Assembly (NCBI GenBank): GCA_051881635.1
Contig: JBJEQG010000088.1
Location: 1 to 16,256 of the forward strand
Origin: JBJEQG01 sp051881635
GTDB taxonomy: Bacteria > Bacillota > Clostridia > Oscillospirales > Acutalibacteraceae
Length of the DNA: 16,256 nucleotides
Direction: 5' to 3'
Under the pieces are notes generated by a model. It ran no database searches, was not told the origin of the DNA, and saw only the letters and a list, made by a program, of their open reading frames with translations. This document shows positions 6,090-13,724 of the stretch, piece by piece. A program made the translations under genes and the position numbers. The stretch's first letter is position 1, and each line of letters starts with the position of its first letter.

Positions 6090-7136
6090 GTGTTTAATAT
6101 CCAATCAAAAAAATCAACGGATTATGCCATACGCATATTGATTTATTTATATAACAACAAAGAAAATGATATGGTTGGCATAAAGGACATTTCAAAGAAT
6201 ACGAAAATTCCAAAAGTTCAAGTGATGATTGTTTTGAGAAAACTGAAAAAAGCCAAATGGATTAAAACGGAGAAAGGACTGTTTGGAAAATGCTGTGTCA
6301 CAGAACACGCCGATGACATCTCTTTGTATGATATTTTGCAGGTTACAGAACCTGAAAATATGAACTGTTATGAGTACAGGAACGATACAGAAAATTTTTC
6401 TTTTCTCAGTCGGTTTTATGGGCTGATACAGGAGCAGTGGCAGAAAAATCTTAAAATGATGACACTCAAATTGATGGTTTCCAATCCCGACAATGAAGAA
6501 CTTTTAAAATTGCTGAATGGCAGTGTTTGTGAAATTTCTGAAAAAACAGCCAATTGTGAACCGTCTTTTGCGGAGGATTTGGAAAAATCTGAATTAAGAC
6601 CAAAAACGAAAAAGAAAAGAGGTCTTTGGAAAGACATTGTTTTTTATAGTGTTTTAGTTGCTTTGGTGATAGGTGCGGTCATGCTTAGAGGAAACGGAGC
6701 GGTAAATTCATTTGCAGGATATTCCGCATTTACAGTGCTTTCTGAATCTATGGAAAGTGAAATTCCTAAAGGTTCCTTAGTGATTACACAACAAGTTGAC
6801 CCCCACGATTTAAAAATCGGTGATGACATTACATATATGAACGGTTCGACAAGCACCATTACCCATAGAATTGTTGGAATTATTGAAAAATATCAGGATA
6901 CGGGACAACGGGCTTTTGTGACCAAAGGCATTATGAACGCCGCTTCGGATAAAGACCCTGTGCCTGCCGTTAATGTGGTTGGTAAAGTCATATTCCATAA
7001 TTATCAATTAGGGCAGATTTTTGAGTTTATCAGCCAATATTGGTTTTTGATTATACTGTTTCTGCTTTTGTTTGCGGGTTTCTTTGCCGCAATTCGTAAC
7101 CTGTTTGAAAAAGAGGAAGAAAAATCGAAAACATAA
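6090..7136 (+). CDS. Fusion of Rrf2-type HTH regulator and SipW/ER-type signal peptidase I
   Basis: Residue numbers count from the longest frame (TTG 6066). Residues 14-98 match an Rrf2 winged helix (SKKSTDYAIRILIYL, then IKDISKNTKIPK, LRKLKKAKWIKTEKGLFGK and ISLYDIL). A helix at 112-138 resembles the Rrf2 dimer helix. Only one Cys (C101) sits in the usual Fe-S loop, besides C76/C77, so no standard three-Cys cluster is visible. A basic linker KTKKKR (180-185) leads to TM1 (about 188-207). A SipW/Sec11-type catalytic domain follows, with SESM (nucleophile Ser228), ITHRI (His267) and FVTKGIMN with D295/D297; TM2 is 325-345. The expected topology is DNA-binding part inside, protease outside. The start is unclear: TTG 6066 and GTG 6090 lack good ribosome sites, while TAAGAAGGTG (6083-6092) points to ATC 6099. 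Its likely substrates are the three genes downstream. Confidence 0.88.
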   Translation: MFNIQSKKSTDYAIRILIYLYNNKENDMVGIKDISKNTKIPKVQVMIVLRKLKKAKWIKTEKGLFGKCCVTEHADDISLYDILQVTEPENMNCYEYRNDTENFSFLSRFYGLIQEQWQKNLKMMTLKLMVSNPDNEELLKLLNGSVCEISEKTANCEPSFAEDLEKSELRPKTKKKRGLWKDIVFYSVLVALVIGAVMLRGNGAVNSFAGYSAFTVLSESMESEIPKGSLVITQQVDPHDLKIGDDITYMNGSTSTITHRIVGIIEKYQDTGQRAFVTKGIMNAASDKDPVPAVNVVGKVIFHNYQLGQIFEFISQYWFLIILFLLLFAGFFAAIRNLFEKEEEKSKT

Positions 7137-7193
7137 CCGCTTTGAGAGCAAGCACACAAACAGTCAATGATATGCATTATCAGCACTTTTATG

Positions 7194-7221
7194 TTATCAA
7201 AGTGTTTATGATAAATATAAT
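7194..7221 (+). promoter_or_regulatory. Candidate promoter of the exported-protein operon
   Basis: TTATCA (7194-7199), a 16-base spacer and TATAAT (7216-7221). It lies beside a small inverted repeat CACTTT/AAAGTG (7184-7189 and 7199-7204) that has no T tract. The -35 is weak, so read-through from the fusion gene may also supply these genes. Confidence 0.45.
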
Positions 7222-7237
7222 ATTCAACTGAGAGGAA

Positions 7238-7300
7238 GTGACTGTTATTCAATACAATAATATGAAAAAGATACGGAAGGAGGAAGTTATTTTTATATAA
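7238..7300 (+). other. Possible leader mini-ORF with orphan ribosome binding sites
   Basis: A 20-codon frame starts at GTG 7238 (or at ATG 7262, 12 codons: MKKIRKEEVIFI). A purine-rich AGAGGAAG (7231-7238) and a strong GGAAGGAGG (7275-7283) lie in this leader, but neither has a standard start codon at 5-9 bases. The second is inside the mini-ORF. This could be a regulatory leader peptide or decayed sequence. Confidence 0.25.
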
Positions 7301-7353
7301 AAATTCTCACAAAAAATATTTTATATTAAGAAAAGAAAGAAGTGTTAAAAATT

Positions 7354-8619
7354 ATGTCAATCAGTAAAAAGAAAAAAATTGCATCGGCTGTCACTGCGGC
7401 ATCTTTGGCAGCTATTGTCCTTTTGTCAGGTACATACGCATGGCAGTCTATCAGTCAGGAAGCAAAGAACGAAACCTCAGGAAATGCCATGAATCCCGGT
7501 GGCCGTCTGCACGATGATTTTGACGGCAGAAATAAAGATGTTTATGTAGAAAATTTCACAAGTGAAGATGAGGACGGCGTACCGATTTTTGCCCGTATCC
7601 GTTTAGATGAATATATGGAGCTTGGAGAGGACGCAGGGCAGAATCTTGATAACCCGATGCGTGTTGCTACACCGCTTATTGCAGGGGCAAATATTAACGA
7701 TGTTACAACATGGAAAACGCATATACCGACAACGGAAACAAAGGTATGCGAAAACGGTGAACCCAACACTTTCCATGAATATTGGACATGGGATATGGGC
7801 GGCGAAACCGTATATATGCCAACCTTTAACAAGAACAAGGATAGCCTGAAAGCGGATATTAACGGTACATACGAGGGCTTGGACGATATTCCGTACAGTG
7901 ATTATGTTACATACACAGAGGGCTATACAAAGACAGGTAAAGCTGTATATGACAATGATTTGAACAATACAGAGGACGAGAATGTCACAACAGCGACTGA
8001 AAGCCATACAGCCAGGAAAACCCAAAATGCAACAGTTATGACCATGCAGGAGTGGATTGATGGCGGAAGACAAACGGGCAAGTTCTGGGTATATGATGTT
8101 GACGGTTGGGCTTATTGGGCAGAGGCTATACAGCCGGGAGAGGCTACGGGTCTGTTGCTTGACAGAATTGACCTTGAAAGTGAACCGATGGAAAATTGGT
8201 ACTATGCTATCAATGTTGTAGCACAGTTCGCTACGGCAGGAGATTGGGGTGCAGAAGACGGTACAGGTTTCTATGATATCTCTAAGGGTGTTCCGCCGAC
8301 ATCAAATGCATTGTTCTTACTGAATCAGGCGGCAGGAAAAGCTCCTACGGTTACTATAACTGAGGCAGATAATAAAAATACCGTATCACCTGGCGAGAGC
8401 CTTACTTTCACAGCAAAACTGACACTTGCTGATATTGAAGTTGACAACCAAAATGTTACATGGACAGTTGAGGGAGCAACAAGCACTGATACAGCTATAA
8501 ATGACGGCGTTTTGTTGGTTGGTGCAGATGAAACCGCCGATGTGCTTACGGTAAAAGCGACATCTGTGGGATATGAAAAATCCATTGGCAGATATGAGGT
8601 TGCAGTTATAAATCCGTAA
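7354..8619 (+). CDS. TasA/camelysin-like exported protein with SipW-type signal and Ig-like domain
   Basis: The protein has 421 residues. The N-terminus MSISKKKK plus a hydrophobic stretch ends in SGTYA|WQSISQ (cut predicted after Ala29), the type of signal that SipW-class peptidases process in TasA (GTWA|A). The mature part starts with NPGGRLHDDFDGRNKDVYVENF and contains PIFARIRLDEYME, HEYWTWDMGGETVYMPTF, NATVMTMQEW and YWVYD-like repeats shared with the next gene. A BIG2/Ig-like domain occupies about 328-421 (NTVSPGESLTFTAKL to VTWTVEG). By family logic it is a secreted or cell-surface matrix subunit; the exact family is not certain. No anchor is seen. ATG 7354 is preferred over GTG 7342, as it aligns with the paralogue start, although its ribosome site (AAAGAAG) is modest. 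Confidence 0.82.
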   Translation: MSISKKKKIASAVTAASLAAIVLLSGTYAWQSISQEAKNETSGNAMNPGGRLHDDFDGRNKDVYVENFTSEDEDGVPIFARIRLDEYMELGEDAGQNLDNPMRVATPLIAGANINDVTTWKTHIPTTETKVCENGEPNTFHEYWTWDMGGETVYMPTFNKNKDSLKADINGTYEGLDDIPYSDYVTYTEGYTKTGKAVYDNDLNNTEDENVTTATESHTARKTQNATVMTMQEWIDGGRQTGKFWVYDVDGWAYWAEAIQPGEATGLLLDRIDLESEPMENWYYAINVVAQFATAGDWGAEDGTGFYDISKGVPPTSNALFLLNQAAGKAPTVTITEADNKNTVSPGESLTFTAKLTLADIEVDNQNVTWTVEGATSTDTAINDGVLLVGADETADVLTVKATSVGYEKSIGRYEVAVINP

Positions 8620-8644
8620 TCTTAAAAAATAAAGGAGAATAGCT

Positions 8645-11125
8645 ATGACGAGAAAAAGCAAAAAAGCAGTTTCGGCAGCAGCGGCACTGTTGACGGCGGC
8701 AGCTATGCTTCTTACGGGAACATTTGCATGGCAAAGTATCAGTCAAACTGCACTGAATGAACGGGACGGCGAGGGCAATCCCGGCGGCCGTCTGCACGAT
8801 GACTTTAACGGAAAAAACAAGGATATTTATGTGGAGAACTTCACTGACCCTGAGGACGAAAACAGTATGCCTATTTTTGCCCGTGTTCGTTTGGACGAGT
8901 ATATGGAAACGGGTATAGGTGCGGGAAAACATGACGATCCGGATTTTGATATAGCTAATATTACAGTTATAACGACCGGTGCGGATTTCAATGATAAAAG
9001 CACATGGCTCACTCATATTCCGGGACATATTGAAGATACGGTAATCAATCAGGCACACACCGCTTTGCATGATTACTGGGAATGGGAAATGGGCGGTCAG
9101 ACCGTATATATGCCCACATTCAATAAGGTTAATAAAGTCAGTGGCAGTGAGGAGCAATCTATTATTGATATGCTTTTGGCGGCAGATATAAACGGTACTT
9201 ACGAGGGAACGGACGGAGATAGAACCGCCGGAACGAAGTATGACGATTATGTTGAATACGAAGTCGGCGATGAAAAGACCGATATAGCCTATTACAAAGA
9301 CAGCATTAACAAAGAGGAAACCCATATAGCCAAAGAAACCCAAAACGCAACAGTCATTACCATGAAAGAATGGCTGCAATTACCTACCGAAAGTCAAATC
9401 GGAAATTATTGGGTTTATGATGTTGACGGTTGGGCCTATTGGGCAAAGTCCATTGAGCCGGGCGAAACCACAGGTTTACTCCTTAATGGCATTGAACTCA
9501 AGCGTCAGCCCGATACGGAATGGTATTATGCTATCAATGCCGTAGGTCAGTTCGCTACCGCAGGTGATTGGGGCGATAAAACAGAGGGAACAGGCTTTTA
9601 TAAAGACGGAATTACCGACAATGCCCTGTATTTGCTGAATAGGGCAGCAGACATTCTGCCTGATATAACATATATGCAGGTCGGCGGCGGAGATGTACAG
9701 TATGTAAGAGCAGGAGATACCTTAACACTGACAGCCAATATTGATGTAAAGAACGCAGCAGGCAATACTTCGGAAACATACGCTATTTGGTCGTCAGACC
9801 CAAGCACCACAACACTTCAAGGCAATACATTCAAACCAACCAACAGTATGGTCGGCAAGAAGTATGTTCTTACGGCAACAAGCGTATATGATACAACCAA
9901 GACTGCTGAAACCACTGTATATGTAATACCGAAAGACTCAACCGGTAATGTTGTTGAGGGAGCAATGGACGGCAAGATGTATGTTCAGTTCAGCGACAAT
10001 ACATACAAGGAAATAAATTTGGAGGACGGAAGTATTGGAGAGTTTGTTTCTGCCGGAGCTAATCAGACAATCGGTGACAATGATGATAGAACAGATGTTG
10101 TCATGTATAATGATATCGAAGGCATAACGGATTTACAATTCGGAACAAAACTTATTGGTCCTGATGATGACGGCATATATCTGGCAATGGGTGATGATAA
10201 TCTGCTTGGTACGGACGATGATATTAAGGTAACAAAAGATCCGAGAGAAGGCAGAGAACAATACTTAACCAAGATACTCGCAAACGGAATTACCATTACT
10301 GTTGACGGCAATGCAACAACCGTAAAGATACAAAAGAAATTGCAGTTTAATGCTGTGGTAACGCTGTACGGCTCAGAAATCAGCAACCAAGATATAATTT
10401 GGACAGTAAGTGGCAACAGTGACACTAACACTACAATTGACGCAAACGGTCTTTTGACAGTCGGCGAAAATGAAACCACTGAAAAGAATTTGGTTATCAC
10501 TGCGACATCAAAGCAATCCCCTGATGTACAGTCAAAATATCAGGTTACAGTAAAACCGTGGGATTTTGATAACCTTGAAGAAATGCCGATAGGCACAACC
10601 AAGACGGTTACGATTGACGGTGTTCAGTGGTATGTTCTGGCAAAAGAAAACGGCAGGGCATTGATTTGGTCGAAAAATATAGTAGGTAATCTTCAAGCTT
10701 TTACTTCTTCCGGTAGTGATACTGCTCCTTGGTCGAGCAGTTCTGCAAGGGCTACACTGAAAACATGGTTGTCGAATACTACAGTTTTAAAAGACAAAGC
10801 AATAGAAACTGACATTACTACTCGAGATCCTGGTAATACAAGTGCGTGGATTACAACTTCAGATAAAGTATTTATGCTGAGTGAGGCTGATGTATTCGGA
10901 ACATTTAGTGGAAGTGCAACCACAAATTCAAAAGACTATACATACGGCAATCAGAAATTGGTGACAGATTCTGATATGATAAAATCAAATCAATCTTATT
11001 GGTTGCGTTCTGGATATGGTAATAAGATTGCTGCAGTTACTTCATCAGGTGCAAGGGGCGATAATTACTATTATATGCCTAATACTTATGGTTTCCGTCC
11101 GGCATTGTGGGTTGATTTAACCTAA
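8645..11125 (+). CDS. Paralogous SipW-type exported protein with Ig-like repeats and C-terminal lectin-like domain
   Basis: The protein has 826 residues. The signal ends TGTFA|WQSISQ (cut after Ala28). Residues 45-325 closely parallel the preceding protein (NPGGRLHDDFNGKNKDIYVENF; IFARVRLDEYMETG; DYWEWEMGGQTVYMPTFNK; ADINGTYEG; NATVITMKEW; AINAVGQFATAGDWG), so the two are a tandem duplication. Added parts are an Ig-like region (about 338-440), an Asp-rich insert (DNDDRTD, GTDDDIKVTKD; perhaps calcium-binding, 440-545), a BIG2-like domain (546-636) and a C-terminal module (640-826). The module has WYVLAKENGRALIWSKN, PWSSSSARATLKTWL, SDKVFMLSEADVFG, SYWLRSG and GFRPALWVDL, which I read as a DUF6273/C-type-lectin-like fold. 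ATG 8645 follows AAAGGAG. It lies 25 bases after the first paralogue, in the same operon. Confidence 0.85.
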   Translation: MTRKSKKAVSAAAALLTAAAMLLTGTFAWQSISQTALNERDGEGNPGGRLHDDFNGKNKDIYVENFTDPEDENSMPIFARVRLDEYMETGIGAGKHDDPDFDIANITVITTGADFNDKSTWLTHIPGHIEDTVINQAHTALHDYWEWEMGGQTVYMPTFNKVNKVSGSEEQSIIDMLLAADINGTYEGTDGDRTAGTKYDDYVEYEVGDEKTDIAYYKDSINKEETHIAKETQNATVITMKEWLQLPTESQIGNYWVYDVDGWAYWAKSIEPGETTGLLLNGIELKRQPDTEWYYAINAVGQFATAGDWGDKTEGTGFYKDGITDNALYLLNRAADILPDITYMQVGGGDVQYVRAGDTLTLTANIDVKNAAGNTSETYAIWSSDPSTTTLQGNTFKPTNSMVGKKYVLTATSVYDTTKTAETTVYVIPKDSTGNVVEGAMDGKMYVQFSDNTYKEINLEDGSIGEFVSAGANQTIGDNDDRTDVVMYNDIEGITDLQFGTKLIGPDDDGIYLAMGDDNLLGTDDDIKVTKDPREGREQYLTKILANGITITVDGNATTVKIQKKLQFNAVVTLYGSEISNQDIIWTVSGNSDTNTTIDANGLLTVGENETTEKNLVITATSKQSPDVQSKYQVTVKPWDFDNLEEMPIGTTKTVTIDGVQWYVLAKENGRALIWSKNIVGNLQAFTSSGSDTAPWSSSSARATLKTWLSNTTVLKDKAIETDITTRDPGNTSAWITTSDKVFMLSEADVFGTFSGSATTNSKDYTYGNQKLVTDSDMIKSNQSYWLRSGYGNKIAAVTSSGARGDNYYYMPNTYGFRPALWVDLT

Positions 11126-11171
11126 ACTTCTGTACTATCATGAAAAATACTAAAAGAAAGGAGGCGGGTGT

Positions 11172-13508
11172 ATGCATATATGGCTGTACCGTACCGTGAG
11201 TGTAATACTTACATTGGTTTTTGTCCTCTCCTGTGCCGTAACAGGAACGCTCAGTTGGCAAAGTCTGAACCAACAGACAAAAAATGAAGTCATGGGTGTC
11301 AGCAGAGCGTTTGATGTCCGACTTTTAAAGCTCGAAAAGCTGAAAGACGGAACGCTGACGGATAAACCGATTGCGGGTGCTGCATTTTATCTGTTTACGG
11401 CAGATAACAAGCAAATCGGCGGACGGTATGTTTCCGACAGCAACGGACGCATAGAGCTGAAACTGAAAAAGGGCGATTACTACTTTGAGGAAATCGACCC
11501 TGGTACAAGCCATACTTTTGACCAAAAGGACGGCAAGCCATTAACCCGCTATCCTTTCTCTGTTATTGGAGAGCAGAACAAGACGGTTATTGTTCGTGCT
11601 TACAATATACCGCTTGACGGCTCACTGATAATCCAAAAAATTGTCCGAAATTCAGATGATACCCCGTTGACAGAGGAACAAAAGCAAAAGGCATTTGAGT
11701 TTACCGTAACTTTTTCGGACGGCGGAACATATTTTTACCGTGTGAATGACGGTGAGCTGAAAGAACTCAAAAGCGGCGGTACACTGTACCTTAAACACGG
11801 GCAATCTGCCGTATTTGAAAACATTCCCGTTGGCGTACTTTATACCGTAGAGGAAACGCCCGAACCTTTTTACAGTATTTCAGGCTCGGAAACACGGGGC
11901 AACATTGTCACGGAGGGCTGTACGGCGACATTCGTCAACACCTTTGGCAACACATCAACCGGCACAGCCCAAATCCGTGTAACAAAGAAACTTGCAGGGG
12001 AATATCCAAAGCAGGACGAAAACAAAGAATTTCATCTCGCACTCATTACGGACGGCAAAAAAACGGAATTTACACTTAAACCTGATGAAACTGTGGTGTT
12101 TGAAATTCCTGCAAATTCGTACTATGAAGTTATTGAAGATGACGGCTACAAAGACGGTTACAGTCAGTCGATTGTGAACGGCTCAGGCACTTTAACATCA
12201 GACCAGGTTGTTGAGGTTGTTGTCACTAATACCTATATCGGTACGGTTTATATTGATATAGACGGTGATAAGACATGGGACTTATACGGATATGATGAAA
12301 GTGTCATGCCCGATTCTATCACTGTAAGGCTTATGCAGGACGGTCATTTGACAGAGGAAAAGACAATAACTCCAAACGAAAGCGGTCAGTGGCATTACAC
12401 ATTTACTGTGCCGAAATACGATGCAAACGGTAAGGAGATTAAATATATTGTCGAAGAAGTCCCGCTTGAAGGTTTTTCGCCGTCATATGACGGATTTAAC
12501 ATCAAAAACACCTATCTGCCACCTGTTGTCGTTGATACACCAACGGTTCATAAGATTGTACAGGGTGACGAACCGCCTGAAACGAAGTTTGAATTTATTC
12601 TGAAAGGCGAGGCGGACGCACCTATGCCAAGCGACTCAAAAGGCAACAGCAAGATTATTTCCGTAAACGGCAGTGGTAAAGCTGATTTCGGTAAAATTAC
12701 CTTTACCAAATCAGGGGTTTATGTTTATACGATTACGGAATTATACGGCGGCAAAGAGGGGTGGAGTTACGATACAGCAAGCTATAAGCTGTTAGTGACT
12801 GTAACAGAGGAAAACGGCAAACTGAATGTTTCCCATACTTTGACAAAAGACGGGAAAAATGTGTCGGTTGTTGAGTTTACCAATCGTTACGATAAAATTA
12901 TCACATCGGATAAGATAATTATTTCGGGACAAAAAATCTGGAATCATGGTGCAAATCCGAAGGAAAATCATCCACAATCCATTATCGTAGAAATTTACGG
13001 TGACGGTGATTTGGTTATGCAGTATCAGGTTACGGAAAAAGACGATTGGAGTTATTCTTTTGAATTGCCTGAATGTGCAGATAACGGTCACAAAATAGTT
13101 TATACAATCAGTGAAACCAATGTACCCGACTATAAAATGACTGTTGAAGGTTATAATCTCATAAATACCTATTCTCCCGACAAGCCAGATGAACCTGATA
13201 CTCCTGATATTCCCGACAAACCTGATGAACCCGATACTCCTGATATTCCCGATAACCCTGACGAACCNNNNNNNNNNNNNNNNNNNNNNNNNNNNNNNNN
13301 NNNNNNNNNNNNNNNNNNNNNNNNNNNNNNNNNNNNNNNNNNNNNNNNNNNNNNNNNNNNNNNNNNNCCCAATCGTCCCGGAACGGGCAGCGACAATCGT
13401 ATAGCTATCTTTGCAGTTTTGTTTTGCATAAGCGGAAGTCTGCTGATATTTATGCTATTTTTACATATTAAGGAATACAGGAAAAATGTACGGCGTTTGA
13501 AGAAATAA
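11172..13508 (+). CDS. Isopeptide-domain surface protein (SpaA/Cna-B/FctA-like) with SipW-type signal and sortase-like anchor
   Basis: The nominal length is 778 residues; the true length is unknown because of the N gap. The signal ends TGTLS|WQSLNQ. Domains follow: a SpaA-like prealbumin fold (about 45-147, VRLLKLEK to YYFEEIDPG), a middle domain with YTVEETPEP (149-260), another (262-355), Cna-B (356-455, YIVEEVPLEGF), an FctA/Spy0128-type pilin domain (456-575, GVYVYTITELYGG) and Cna-B (581-668, YTISETNVPDY). Lys near each domain start and Glu in Y-x-x-x-E motifs suggest internal isopeptide bonds. A proline-rich stalk (DKPDEPDTPDIP repeats) leads to NRPGTGSD, a TM segment (about 743-765) and a basic tail, like an LPxTG anchor with a variant motif. 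ATG 11172 follows AAAGGAGG. No sortase is in the window. The role is probably a stalk, adhesin or fibre-anchoring protein. Confidence 0.88.
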   Translation: MHIWLYRTVSVILTLVFVLSCAVTGTLSWQSLNQQTKNEVMGVSRAFDVRLLKLEKLKDGTLTDKPIAGAAFYLFTADNKQIGGRYVSDSNGRIELKLKKGDYYFEEIDPGTSHTFDQKDGKPLTRYPFSVIGEQNKTVIVRAYNIPLDGSLIIQKIVRNSDDTPLTEEQKQKAFEFTVTFSDGGTYFYRVNDGELKELKSGGTLYLKHGQSAVFENIPVGVLYTVEETPEPFYSISGSETRGNIVTEGCTATFVNTFGNTSTGTAQIRVTKKLAGEYPKQDENKEFHLALITDGKKTEFTLKPDETVVFEIPANSYYEVIEDDGYKDGYSQSIVNGSGTLTSDQVVEVVVTNTYIGTVYIDIDGDKTWDLYGYDESVMPDSITVRLMQDGHLTEEKTITPNESGQWHYTFTVPKYDANGKEIKYIVEEVPLEGFSPSYDGFNIKNTYLPPVVVDTPTVHKIVQGDEPPETKFEFILKGEADAPMPSDSKGNSKIISVNGSGKADFGKITFTKSGVYVYTITELYGGKEGWSYDTASYKLLVTVTEENGKLNVSHTLTKDGKNVSVVEFTNRYDKIITSDKIIISGQKIWNHGANPKENHPQSIIVEIYGDGDLVMQYQVTEKDDWSYSFELPECADNGHKIVYTISETNVPDYKMTVEGYNLINTYSPDKPDEPDTPDIPDKPDEPDTPDIPDNPDEXXXXXXXXXXXXXXXXXXXXXXXXXXXXXXXXXXPNRPGTGSDNRIAIFAVLFCISGSLLIFMLFLHIKEYRKNVRRLKK
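13179..13267 (+). repeat. 36-base tandem repeat coding a Pro/Asp-rich stalk
   Basis: There are two full 36-base copies (13179-13214 and 13215-13250) and a third that is cut by the N run. Each codes D-K-P-D-E-P-D-T-P-D-I-P. The true copy number is hidden by the gap. This is a cell-wall-spanning stalk, not a CRISPR array. Confidence 0.92.
13268..13367. other. Assembly gap (100 N)
   Basis: Exactly 100 N is the usual placeholder for a gap of unknown length. It falls in the tandem repeat. The frame happens to stay open across it, but the real sequence could be longer or shorter. Confidence 0.97.
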
Positions 13509-13533
13509 TAGCAAGTCAAAAATGAAAAACCCC

Positions 13534-13578
13534 AAAACAGCCCCAATTTCCAAAAAGGAAATTGGGGACTGTTTTTTT
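13534..13578 (+). terminator. Terminator of the exported-protein operon
   Basis: CCCCAATTTCC (13541-13551) pairs with GGAAATTGGGG (13557-13567), extended by AAAACAG/CTGTTTT around a one-base bulge, then seven T. It ends the + strand operon just after the anchor gene. Confidence 0.92.
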
Positions 13579-13610
13579 ATACAATCGTATCTATAAATGA
13601 AAAAAATAAA

Positions 13611-13652
13611 AAAAGTTTTCAACTTTTCAACAATAAGAAGTTGAAAACTTTT
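13611..13652. terminator. 15-base-pair inverted repeat between convergent genes
   Basis: AAAAGTTTTCAACTT (13611-13625) pairs perfectly with AAGTTGAAAACTTTT (13638-13652) around a 12-base loop. On the - strand it is followed by a T-rich run (complement of 13595-13614), so it may be a second terminator for the CpXC transcript. Confidence 0.55.
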
Positions 13653-13670
13653 CCGATTGCAAAATTTCAA

Positions 13671-13707
13671 GAATAAAAAGCCGCTTGAAAATTAAGATTT
13701 CAAGCGG
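13671..13707 (-). terminator. Terminator of the CpXC gene
   Basis: On the - strand, CCGCTTGAAA (13707-13698) pairs with TTTCAAGCGG (13690-13681), followed by CTTTTTATTC. It lies 18 bases after the CpXC stop codon. Confidence 0.85.
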
Positions 13708-13724
13708 TATGTTTCTCTCTATCC

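Noticed and set aside
8606..9379. Long - strand open frame of 257 codons, rich in Cys and His
   Set aside because: It is the antisense shadow of the second TasA-like gene, with no ribosome site and no recognisable domain.
13179..13267. Regular 36-base repeats considered as a CRISPR array
   Set aside because: The repeats are directly joined with no spacers and code an in-frame proline-rich stalk.
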